Of a stretch of DNA of 35,380 bases, positions 17,554 through 24,939 are shown piece by piece. The notes below the pieces were generated by a model that saw only the letters and a list, made by a program, of their open reading frames with translations, searched no databases and was not told the DNA's origin. The DNA comes from Acidobacteriota bacterium (lineage in GTDB: Bacteria; Acidobacteriota; Terriglobia; Acidiferrales; UBA7541): assembly GCA_003224195.1 (NCBI GenBank), contig QHYP01000054.1, forward strand, positions 2,240 to 37,619. The letters run 5' to 3'. Positions within the stretch are counted from its first letter, which is position 1, and each line of letters starts with the position of its first letter. Position numbers and translations under genes: made by a program.

Positions 17554-18704
17554 GCGCGCGCACCTTTTACGGCGACCGCTGCCGCCGGAGCCTTCTCCGG
17601 CCAGGGAACATACGGATATTCGAAATGATTCTTGCGGCTGAACTTCAGAAGGGGGTAGGCATACGTCGAGAACGGCGCGGGCGTCTCGCCCAATTCCGCG
17701 ACGATGCGAGAATTGTCAAAAGCGGTATTCCAGACCAGGTACGGCCAGAATACTTTGAGCAGCGAAGCGCCATAGCCCACTGCCCCGTGGCGGCGCGAGA
17801 GCCAGTGCACGAGTGAAGCGAAGGGCCGCCTGAGCGCAGGCCAATAGAGAGGCCGGCGCCAGCCTGCGGCTGCGGCAAGCGCATCCGTCATTTCCCGATA
17901 GGTTTGCGAGGCAGTCCCCGAAGAAAGATGATAGATCTCGTGCGCGCGTACCTCCTTCTGGTGGATGGTTACGATCGCCTTTCCGACGTAGTTCGCCGGA
18001 ACTATGTCGATCTTATCTTCCGGGCGCAGAGGCAGCACAGGAAGACTGGCCAGCACGTCGAACGCGCGGACCATGTCGAACTGCGTGGTTTCCGGCCGGC
18101 GGCTGTCGCCCAACACGATTGCCGGCCGGAAGATGGTGCGGGGCACGTCCGGCAGTAGCTGCCGCACCATGTGCTCCGAGAATTTCTTGGTGCGCGCGTA
18201 CGGATCGAAGTCGGAGAGCGTCCAGTCGATGGCCTCATCTTCTTGCACAACGGCGTCCTGCCGCTTGCCGGCCACCGCCACTGTGCTGACGTGGCTGTAC
18301 CGCCGCAGGCCGTGCCGGTTCTGCGCGTGGCGGGCGAGCTGGATGACCTCGAGCGACCCGCGCAGATTTACGTTCAAGCACTGCTTTTCCGATTTTCGGT
18401 TGAGCGAAGCCGCGCAATGGATCAGCGAATCGGTTGTATCCACGAGAGTGTGGTATTCCCCGTCTTCCAACCCAAAGCGCTCGCACGTCAAGTCGCCGCG
18501 GTAAATGTGCACGCGCGTCTGCAAATGCTCGATGAATTCCGGAAACCCGAAATGAAGTTGCAGCGACTGCCACAGGCGTCTCTCCGCCTCCTCGAGCGTA
18601 TGCGCGCGCACAAGAAGGTTCAGGGTATCGCGGGAGTCCCGCAAAAGGCCGGCGACGATGTAGCTGCCGATGTAGCCCGTCGATCCGGTTACGAAGATCG
18701 CCAT
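17550..18704 (-). CDS. Extended SDR, thioester-reductase/fatty-acyl-reductase-like
   Basis: A 384-residue NAD(P)-dependent extended short-chain dehydrogenase. The Rossmann motif is GSTGYIG at residues 7-13 ([17 protein letters not shown]), and the catalytic YxxxK is Y169-K173 ([11 protein letters not shown]). The [19 protein letters not shown] block, the YRGDL strand and the [24 protein letters not shown] segment match the NAD-binding-4/thioester-reductase group that reduces acyl thioesters, and [13 protein letters not shown] follows as expected. The ATG at 18702-18704 is used; it lies 16 bases inside the end of the upstream fusion gene, and its stop overlaps the pyruvyl transferase start by four bases. 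It may complete the reduction begun by the neighbouring reductase, or act on a head group; UDP-sugar epimerase is less likely. Confidence 0.85.
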   Translation of the reverse strand: MAIFVTGSTGYIGSYIVAGLLRDSRDTLNLLVRAHTLEEAERRLWQSLQLHFGFPEFIEHLQTRVHIYRGDLTCERFGLEDGEYHTLVDTTDSLIHCAASLNRKSEKQCLNVNLRGSLEVIQLARHAQNRHGLRRYSHVSTVAVAGKRQDAVVQEDEAIDWTLSDFDPYARTKKFSEHMVRQLLPDVPRTIFRPAIVLGDSRRPETTQFDMVRAFDVLASLPVLPLRPEDKIDIVPANYVGKAIVTIHQKEVRAHEIYHLSSGTASQTYREMTDALAAAAGWRRPLYWPALRRPFASLVHWLSRRHGAVGYGASLLKVFWPYLVWNTAFDNSRIVAELGETPAPFSTYAYPLLKFSRKNHFEYPYVPWPEKAPAAAVAVKGARA

Positions 18705-21061
18705 AGCGGGTCGGAGTGCGGCGAAGACGACGCTGCGGACGCGCCGACGGCTTCCCCGTTCCAGTCGAGCGCGCGCGGCACCCGTGGTTCGAGCGAGCGC
18801 CCCTCCATGAGCGGATAGCACCAGCGCCGCAGCGCCGGAATATGGATGTTAATCCAGTAGTCCCACCAGTCAATACTTTCCGGGTCGAAACCAAACCGTT
18901 CGCGCTCCTCCGGCAGAAGCGCCGCCGAAAGCAGCCGCGCGTTCTCGCATTCGAAGATATGTTCGTTAAGCAGAATGAACGGCTCGTACAGCTCGATGAG
19001 TTTTTCGATGCGTATGAGGTCGCGCTCCTGCTTCGCCAGCGGTGGCTTCTTCAGCCGCAGTGACGCAGCCACGCGATTGATCCCCGAGACGAAAGCTTTC
19101 TGCATGGGCACCGAAAGCCGCTCATAGCGCTGCTTCGAAACAGGGATGCTTTCGAGTTTCACCTTTAGCCAGCGGTCGATTCCCTGTTGCGAACGATAGT
19201 GCTTGCGGTGCGCCAAGCCGGTCAGCTCGATCGAGCGCCCCATGTCGCATGGGTTGATTGCCGAAGTTGCGAGCTGATAGAGCCGCGCGTGGCGCCGGGT
19301 CACGACCGCGGCGGCAATCAGCGTCATCCCGCGGCAGACCATGTCCACCGGAATCACGTCGAGGCACTTGCGCTCGTTCGAGGGCAACTGGCGGAAGTTT
19401 GTCCCGAGCAGGTAGGACAATGGCCCCGAAGTGTTGATGCCTTCGTTCCAGCCGGGAAATGGTGAACGCATGGAGCTTTCGACAATCGCGGGCCGCACAA
19501 TGGCAATGGGCAGGCTGCGCCCGCGCCGAGCCAGAATGGATTCGCCGAGGCTTTTTGTAAACGTGTAGGTATTGGGCCAGCCGAGGTACTGCGCGCGCCG
19601 CAGGCCCACGCGCGCCAGGCGGTTTCGCACCCAGCGCGCCCGGTTGCGCCGCATCACTCCGTCCAGCTCTCCGGCGGATGCTGCCGATGCGTCGCCCTTG
19701 CGCCCAAGCGCCTGGCGTCGCAGCGCCGCTTCGAGCTCAGCACCTTTGCCTCGCTCTTCCACGCGCCGGATGGTTTCCCGCAGGGATTCGATTTCGCGCT
19801 CGGCGTCAAACGTCGGATCGCCCGCAGGATTGTAGTTTTCCTGCAACTCCTCGGATACGCGCCCATCCCGCGCTCCAGCCACGTAGCAAGTGGAAAGATG
19901 CATCAAACCGGCGTGGTCGCAGTCTTGGAGAAATTCGAGAAGGTGGACCGCCGAATCGACATTCGATGAGAGGGCGTCGCGCAGATCGGGATTGAAATCG
20001 GTGAGCCCCGCGCTGTTCACAACGAGGTCGAGCGATGAGGCCAGGCGTCTCCGCGTGGCCTGATCGAGCCCCAAACCCGGCTGGCTGACGTCACCTTCTA
20101 CGACCTCGATCTTCCTTCGCAGGAACGCACCGAAGCGCTCGCCGTGAGTCTCGTATAGCCGGTCGAACGCGGGCGATTCCTCGGCGATTTTTTCGAAGCG
20201 TCTCTGCGCGGGAGTTGCGCGACTGCGCCGCAGGAGCAGCGTGATCTTGCCAATCTCCGGAAGGTCCTCCAGCAACTGCACCAGCCAGACTTTCCCGATA
20301 AACCCGCTGACGCCGACGAGCAGGATGTGCTTCCCCGCAAGCGTTTCGCGGACGCGCAGCTCACCGGTATGCGGCCTACCGTCAAAAAAAACTACGGGGC
20401 GATCCGGAGCGCGAGGGCAGCGCGCGGTTGCGTGAATCGCGGCCTCCAGACGATGCGGTTGACCGTTCCAGCCAAGCTGTCCAAGCAGTTTCCCTCGCTC
20501 GATCCGGCCATCCGTCGCCCCGCTGGCGAGCCACGCCAAGGGCCCTCGCGGGCGCACGACCGGATCAAGCAGCCGGCCGGTCGCGCGGCCATTTCGAAAT
20601 TCCAGGCGATTTGCGGCCAGCCATTCCGCGCCGAAGTGGTGCGCCAGCGGCCGCATCACGTGGTCGACGCCCTGGCTCACCAGAACGATTCGCTGTCCCT
20701 GCCGCACCGCCTCGCAGAGTTTTTCAGAAGCGCTGCGGCGAAGTTGCGGCCGCAGGACGTATTGGAAATACTCTTCGCCGAGCAGCTCCAGGCGGTCGCG
20801 GCTAACGCCGCGCAGAAGGGTGTGCAGCAAACGCGTGGCAAATTGGCGGCCGCTGGCGTAGGCGAAGGGTCGCACCAGCGCCATCGCCGCCATCCCCGCG
20901 CGGCGGGCCCAGCGTTCGGCAAAACTCTGCGCGTTCCAGGTGAAATAGCCGACCGACCGAAGTGCGCCCAGCTCGAGCAGGCTCCCTTCGACGCGCCAGA
21001 ATACGAACTCGCGCGTGTCCGCGGCAAGCTGACCCCGCACCGGATTGGCTGGCTCAGACAT
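18689..21061 (-). CDS. HAD-like / fatty acyl-CoA reductase fusion protein
   Basis: A 790-residue two-domain protein, first gene of the lipid operon. Residues about 18-200 resemble a HAD-IB (phosphoserine-phosphatase-like) domain, but the DxDGT nucleophile motif reads RVEGS (23-27), the first Asp is replaced by Arg and the second by Glu, and no GDxxxD motif IV is visible, so it is probably non-catalytic. Residues 245-790 are a fatty acyl-CoA reductase: GVSGFIG (250-256) followed by [30 protein letters not shown], the YxxxK pair Y499/K503 ([10 protein letters not shown]), [19 protein letters not shown], and the FAR C-terminal domain ending [20 protein letters not shown]. It should reduce an acyl-CoA or acyl-ACP to a fatty alcohol with NADPH. 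The start codon has no good ribosome binding site. Confidence 0.88.
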   Translation of the reverse strand: MSEPANPVRGQLAADTREFVFWRVEGSLLELGALRSVGYFTWNAQSFAERWARRAGMAAMALVRPFAYASGRQFATRLLHTLLRGVSRDRLELLGEEYFQYVLRPQLRRSASEKLCEAVRQGQRIVLVSQGVDHVMRPLAHHFGAEWLAANRLEFRNGRATGRLLDPVVRPRGPLAWLASGATDGRIERGKLLGQLGWNGQPHRLEAAIHATARCPRAPDRPVVFFDGRPHTGELRVRETLAGKHILLVGVSGFIGKVWLVQLLEDLPEIGKITLLLRRSRATPAQRRFEKIAEESPAFDRLYETHGERFGAFLRRKIEVVEGDVSQPGLGLDQATRRRLASSLDLVVNSAGLTDFNPDLRDALSSNVDSAVHLLEFLQDCDHAGLMHLSTCYVAGARDGRVSEELQENYNPAGDPTFDAEREIESLRETIRRVEERGKGAELEAALRRQALGRKGDASAASAGELDGVMRRNRARWVRNRLARVGLRRAQYLGWPNTYTFTKSLGESILARRGRSLPIAIVRPAIVESSMRSPFPGWNEGINTSGPLSYLLGTNFRQLPSNERKCLDVIPVDMVCRGMTLIAAAVVTRRHARLYQLATSAINPCDMGRSIELTGLAHRKHYRSQQGIDRWLKVKLESIPVSKQRYERLSVPMQKAFVSGINRVAASLRLKKPPLAKQERDLIRIEKLIELYEPFILLNEHIFECENARLLSAALLPEERERFGFDPESIDWWDYWINIHIPALRRWCYPLMEGRSLEPRVPRALDWNGEAVGASAASSSPHSDPLWRSS

Positions 21062-21229
21062 TCAAAAAATCGGCTCGTGACAGACGAAAGTGAAATTCAA
21101 CCCTTGGCGACGCACCGCTACTGGAAAAGACGCAGCTTCGACCTTGACCGGCCGCTCGTTGTGCTTGGGATCGTGACCTCGACAGGGACGGGCGTCCGAT
21201 CCTTTAGGAAGTGGAAAAGGTAGCATTCC

Positions 21230-21310
21230 GCGCAGCTTCCCGCAAGGCGGGCTGCGCACCCGCTCAACATCGGCGGACTACGGTCCGGGAGAGAGCCGGA
21301 GCTCCCTCCC
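21230..21310. other. Two hairpins between leuB and the lipid operon
   Basis: The 274-base gap between leuB and the reductase fusion gene holds two strong inverted repeats. One pairs GCGCAG (21230-21235) with CTGCGC (21252-21257) around an inner CCCGC-AAG-GCGGG. The other pairs GGGAGAGAGC (21287-21296) with GCTCCCTCCC (21301-21310) around a CGGA loop, with one mismatch. Neither is followed by a T-run, so they are not classic intrinsic terminators. They may mark an mRNA stability or partial-termination site separating the leu genes from the lipid genes on the minus strand. No clear promoter was seen in the gap. Confidence 0.4.
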
Positions 21311-21335
21311 ACGCCCCCCAAAAGGCCCACCCCGG

Positions 21336-22445
21336 TTATACGCCCCAGCCGTAACGGCCGGCGTGTTCGAGGGTGAGCTGCATCTCCTGCCGAAGGATTT
21401 CGGCGAAGTGTGATGTGCCGACGACGCGCCCGGCCGGCTCCGCAATATCCGGCGTGCGGTAGCCCGCGGCCAAGACGCGCTCGAGCGAGCGCTCGATCCA
21501 GTCCGCCTCGATCCCCAGACCGAAAGTGTCGCGGAGCATCATCGCCACGCTAAGGATTGCGCCGATGGGATTCGCCGCCTCTTTTCCTGCAAGCTGCGGC
21601 GCCGAGCCGTGGATCGGCTCGAACAGCGGCGTGCCCGTGCCGAAACTGGCCGAAGGTAGCAACCCAATCGAGCCCACCAGCGCTGCGGCCTCGTCGCTCA
21701 GGATGTCCCCGAACATGTTCGACGTGAGGATCACGTCGAACTGCTCCGGCCGCAGCACCAACTGCATCGCCGCGTTGTCCACATACAGGTGCTCAAGCCG
21801 CACCGACGGATAAAGCTGGCTCATGGACGTTACCGTCCGCCGCCAGAGCTGCGAGCTGATGAGCACGTTCGCCTTGTCCACCGAAGTGAGGCGCCGGGAG
21901 CGATTTTCTGCGCGCGCGTAAGCGAACGCGGCGATTCGCTCGACCTCCGGTGTCGAGTACGATTCCGTGTCGAATGCCCGCTCACCGCCGCTGATCTGCT
22001 GACTGCCGCGCTCACCGAAATACATTCCTCCGGCCAGCTCGCGCACAATCTCGATGTCCAACCCCCCGAGCCGGTCGTGCTTGAGCGGCGAAATGGCGCG
22101 CAGCGGCTGGTGCAAGCGCACGGGTCTCACATTCACGTACAAGCCGAGCTCCTGCCGCAACGCCAGCAAGCCACTCTCGGGCCGGTTCCCGACCGGCTGC
22201 GCATCCCATCGGGGCCCGCCCACGGCGCCGAGCAGCACGGCATTCGCCTTCTGGCAGGCCTCCAGAGTCTCGGCAGGCAGCGGCACGCCCTTTGCGTCGA
22301 TGGCCGCGCCGCCGAGCGGATATTCCGGAAGATCGAAGTGATGCCCGAACTCGTGCGCGCACTCGCGGAGGATGCCCGCAGCGGCGCGGATTACCTCCGG
22401 TCCAATGCCGTCTCCCGGCAGCATCACAATGATTTTCTTCAACAT
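21336..22445 (-). CDS. leuB: 3-isopropylmalate dehydrogenase
   Basis: A 369-residue cytosolic enzyme for the third step of leucine synthesis: NAD-dependent oxidative decarboxylation of 3-isopropylmalate to 2-oxoisocaproate. It starts with LPGDGIGPEVI (residues 9-19). The substrate-binding region has NRPESGLLALRQELGLYVNVRPV, and the active-site Tyr is in DTESYSTPEVERIA. The Lys/Asp block is SVDKANVL, and the closing DILTSNMFGDILSDEAA-type and GSAPQLAGKEAANPIGAILS blocks are intact. Length matches the family. It is 94 bases downstream of leuA on the same strand; leuC and leuD are not in the window. Confidence 0.96.
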   Translation of the reverse strand: MLKKIIVMLPGDGIGPEVIRAAAGILRECAHEFGHHFDLPEYPLGGAAIDAKGVPLPAETLEACQKANAVLLGAVGGPRWDAQPVGNRPESGLLALRQELGLYVNVRPVRLHQPLRAISPLKHDRLGGLDIEIVRELAGGMYFGERGSQQISGGERAFDTESYSTPEVERIAAFAYARAENRSRRLTSVDKANVLISSQLWRRTVTSMSQLYPSVRLEHLYVDNAAMQLVLRPEQFDVILTSNMFGDILSDEAAALVGSIGLLPSASFGTGTPLFEPIHGSAPQLAGKEAANPIGAILSVAMMLRDTFGLGIEADWIERSLERVLAAGYRTPDIAEPAGRVVGTSHFAEILRQEMQLTLEHAGRYGWGV

Positions 22446-22539
22446 CGTCGCGAAGATTCTCCTCGGGCCTCTCCCGGCCGCACAGGCCCGGCGGCTGTCA
22501 CCGGCAATTGCGCTCGGGTGGGGGGGTCGCGGCCAGGCG

Positions 22540-23730
22540 TCAGGCCGCGGGGGAAGCCGTCTGTGCGACGGCGGGCCGGCGGCGCATCACCTCGTGCGCA
22601 ATCGACACCACGTCGCGCGTGCGCACCTGTTTCGCTTGGTCGGCAAGCGCCGTGACGCGCCGGTAGCATTCTGCCAGCTCCGTGTCATTCGGCTCATACC
22701 CCAAGTCACGGAGAGTCACCCGCAGCGCGTTGCGCCCTGAATGTTTCCCGAGCACCAGCGAGCGCGACGGCACCCCGACGGTCTGCGGCGAAATGATCTC
22801 GTACGTGAGCGGATTCTTGATAATCCCATCCTGGTGAATCCCGGCTTCATGGGCGAACGCGTTTGAGCCGACAACAGCTTTGTTCGGCACCACCTGGATT
22901 CCCGTGATTTCCGAAAGCAGCCGGCTCGTGGGGAAAATCTCGTTCAGGTGAACGCCGGTGGTCACGCCAAAGCTTTCTTTGCGCACCGCCAACGCGACCA
23001 CAACTTCCTCCAGCGAAGCATTGCCCGCGCGTTCGCCGATTCCATTGATTGTGCATTCGATCTGCCGCACTCCCGCGCGGACCGCGGCCAGCGAATTGGC
23101 CGCCGCCAGACCCAGGTCGTCGTGGCAATGCGCGCTCAGGGTTATCCCCGGCGGGTCGCCCAAGTATTCGCGCACGCGACGGAACATCTCGGCGTATTCC
23201 TCCGGCACGGCGTAACCCACGGTATCAGGTAAGTTCAACACGCTGGCGCCCGCATCAATGGCGACGCGGCAGACTCGGCACAAAAAGCCGATTTCCGTGC
23301 GCCCGGCATCCTCGGCGGAAAACTCCACCTCCGCAACGTGCTGCCGGCCGAGCCGCACCATGGAATCGATCGCCTCCAGGACCTGCTCGCGCGTCATATT
23401 CAGTTTTACCCGCATATGCAGGTCGGATGTCGCCAGAAACACGTGCAGCCGGGGTTCGGCGGCCGATTTGAGCGCCTCGATGGCCGCTCGCACGTCTTCT
23501 TTCTTGGCGCGGGCCAACGCCGCAATCGGGACGTCCCGCACCTCCTCTGCAACCTTACGAACTGCTTCCAGGTCTCCCTGCGATGCGATTGGAAAGCCCG
23601 CTTCGATGACGTCCACGCCGAGCGCAGCAAGCTGCCTCGCCATGCGCACCTTTTCCGCAGTGTTCATCGAGAAGCCGGGTGATTGTTCCCCGTCGCGAAG
23701 CGTGGTGTCGAAAATACGGACTGCGTCCAT
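22540..23730 (-). CDS. leuA: 2-isopropylmalate synthase, short form without regulatory domain
   Basis: A 396-residue enzyme of the DRE-TIM metallolyase family, expected to condense 2-oxoisovalerate with acetyl-CoA as the first committed step to leucine. The catalytic barrel carries [13 protein letters not shown] near the start with the metal-binding Asp, the HxH pair in SAHCHDD near residue 200, and [16 protein letters not shown]. The subdomain block [23 protein letters not shown] follows. It stops about where the leucine-binding C-terminal domain would begin; usual LeuA is over 500 residues. Only 94 bases separate it from leuB, with no remnant of that domain. Homocitrate or citramalate synthase is an alternative, but the leuB neighbour favours leucine. 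AAGGGGG lies six bases before the ATG. Confidence 0.9.
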   Translation of the reverse strand: MDAVRIFDTTLRDGEQSPGFSMNTAEKVRMARQLAALGVDVIEAGFPIASQGDLEAVRKVAEEVRDVPIAALARAKKEDVRAAIEALKSAAEPRLHVFLATSDLHMRVKLNMTREQVLEAIDSMVRLGRQHVAEVEFSAEDAGRTEIGFLCRVCRVAIDAGASVLNLPDTVGYAVPEEYAEMFRRVREYLGDPPGITLSAHCHDDLGLAAANSLAAVRAGVRQIECTINGIGERAGNASLEEVVVALAVRKESFGVTTGVHLNEIFPTSRLLSEITGIQVVPNKAVVGSNAFAHEAGIHQDGIIKNPLTYEIISPQTVGVPSRSLVLGKHSGRNALRVTLRDLGYEPNDTELAECYRRVTALADQAKQVRTRDVVSIAHEVMRRRPAVAQTASPAA

Positions 23731-23780
23731 GCGATCCCCCTTCCGGCAATGGTGCCAGCCGAATCGCCCTCCCGTCCAAT

Positions 23781-23818
23781 TTATCTTTATTCTACATTTG
23801 ATAATTCTGCCTTATACT
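23781..23818. promoter_or_regulatory. leuA/LysR divergent control region with LysR-type operator
   Basis: The 115-base gap between the divergent leuA and LysR genes has an AT-rich core unlike the GC-rich flanks. ATAA (23801-23804) and TTAT (23812-23815) make a dyad containing a T-N11-A LysR-type site, and TTATC (23781-23785) is mirrored by GATAA (23800-23804). A plus-strand promoter for the regulator can be read as TTCTAC (23790-23795), 17 bases, TATACT (23813-23818), so the operator overlaps it and autorepression is expected. The exact leuA promoter on the other strand is not clear. Confidence 0.55.
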
Positions 23819-23845
23819 CACCCGGGCGGCGAACCGAGGTGCTTC

Positions 23846-24721
23846 GTGGATCTGGCGGAATTACAGGTTTTTCTGACCGTGGCGCGCGAGAGCAGTTTCT
23901 CCCGCGCCGCCGAAAAGCTGTACCGCACCCAGCCGGCCGTCAGTCTGACGATCCGAAAGCTCGAAGACTCGCTGGGCCAGCCGCTCTTCGTCCGGGGCGC
24001 CCGGCCGGTGCGGCTCACCGATGCGGGCAAGCTGCTCCAAGAGTACGCTGAGCGCCTGCTGAATCTTCGCGATGAGGTCCGCAAGGGCATCGCGGATCTT
24101 GAGGGCCTGGAGCGGGGCGAATTGTCGTTGGGCGTGAACGAGAGCTCGATTCACGCCCTGTTGCCGGCGCTGGCCCGCATTCGGCAGGAGCACCCAGGGG
24201 TCCAGGTGCGTGTTCATCGCGTCTTTTCCAGAGACATCCCGCACGAAGTGCTGAACTACCGCCTCGACCTTGGGGCCGTCTCTTTTGTTCCGCGCGAGCC
24301 GCAGCTTCAGGCCACGGAGATATTCCGCGACGAGCTGAGCCTGGTCGCGCCTCCCGACCACCCGCTCGCGCGCCGCCGCGTGGTGGAGCTTACCGAGTTG
24401 GCCAAGGAAGTTTTCGTCGCGCATATTGTCGAATCACCGTTCCGCCGGCGCGTCATCGAACTGTTTGCGCGCCACCGCACGCCGCTCAATATGCACATCG
24501 AGTTGCCGACCATTGAGAGCATCAAACGCTTTGTGCAAATGGGCATGGGTGTTGCGATCATTCCGCGCATATGCGTGCGCTGGGAGCTTGAACGCGGCGA
24601 CCTGGCCGAAGTGAAGGTCAAGCAGTTGGCTATACCGCGCCATCTGTATCTGATCGTGCGCCGCGGGGCGCGGCTGCCGCATGTCGCATCGGAATTCGTC
24701 CGCCTCCTGAAAGAAAACTGA
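23846..24721 (+). CDS. LysR family transcriptional regulator next to leuA
   Basis: A 291-residue LysR-type regulator. The N-terminal winged helix-turn-helix spans residues 1-60 (LAELQVFLTVARESSFSRAAEKLYRTQPAVSLTIRKLEDSLGQPLF), followed by the usual linker helix. The C-terminal effector domain is at about 88-291, with the ending MGVAIIPRICVRWELERGDL. The start is taken as the GTG at 23846 with GAGGTG six bases before it; the frame is open far upstream, but that part only mirrors leuA. It is divergent from leuA over a 115-base control region, so it probably controls leuA and itself in response to a leucine-pathway intermediate, like LeuO or NAC-type activators; the ligand is unknown. Confidence 0.92.
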   Translation: MDLAELQVFLTVARESSFSRAAEKLYRTQPAVSLTIRKLEDSLGQPLFVRGARPVRLTDAGKLLQEYAERLLNLRDEVRKGIADLEGLERGELSLGVNESSIHALLPALARIRQEHPGVQVRVHRVFSRDIPHEVLNYRLDLGAVSFVPREPQLQATEIFRDELSLVAPPDHPLARRRVVELTELAKEVFVAHIVESPFRRRVIELFARHRTPLNMHIELPTIESIKRFVQMGMGVAIIPRICVRWELERGDLAEVKVKQLAIPRHLYLIVRRGARLPHVASEFVRLLKEN

Positions 24722-24842
24722 AGCGCGCCTGGACGTAACAGGGCGAGAACCGTGTCTCGGCAAACGTCCGGAGAAGCTCTCTATTTCCATTCGCCGCCAC
24801 TCCCTCTCGCTATTCCCGCTGAGCGAAGTCTCGCAATTTTTA

Positions 24843-24848
24843 TTGACA
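24843..24848 (+). promoter_or_regulatory. Possible -35 element before the beta-propeller gene
   Basis: A perfect TTGACA lies 92 bases before the start codon in an AT-rich patch of the 218-base gap after the LysR gene. The hexamer 17 bases downstream (TTACTT) is a poor -10, so the promoter is uncertain. Confidence 0.3.
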
Positions 24849-24939
24849 AGCGAGTATACCCGGGCTTACTTTGCCGGGCAGTTAGGCCCCCTCTCAGAAC
24901 CTGCAACACACCGCGCGGTCAGCGGCCAAGGAAACGCGT

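Noticed and set aside
23258-23845. Long in-frame upstream extension of the LysR gene
   Set aside because: It runs antisense through leuA and lacks LysR-like sequence; the GTG at 23846 has a ribosome binding site and begins the helix-turn-helix domain.
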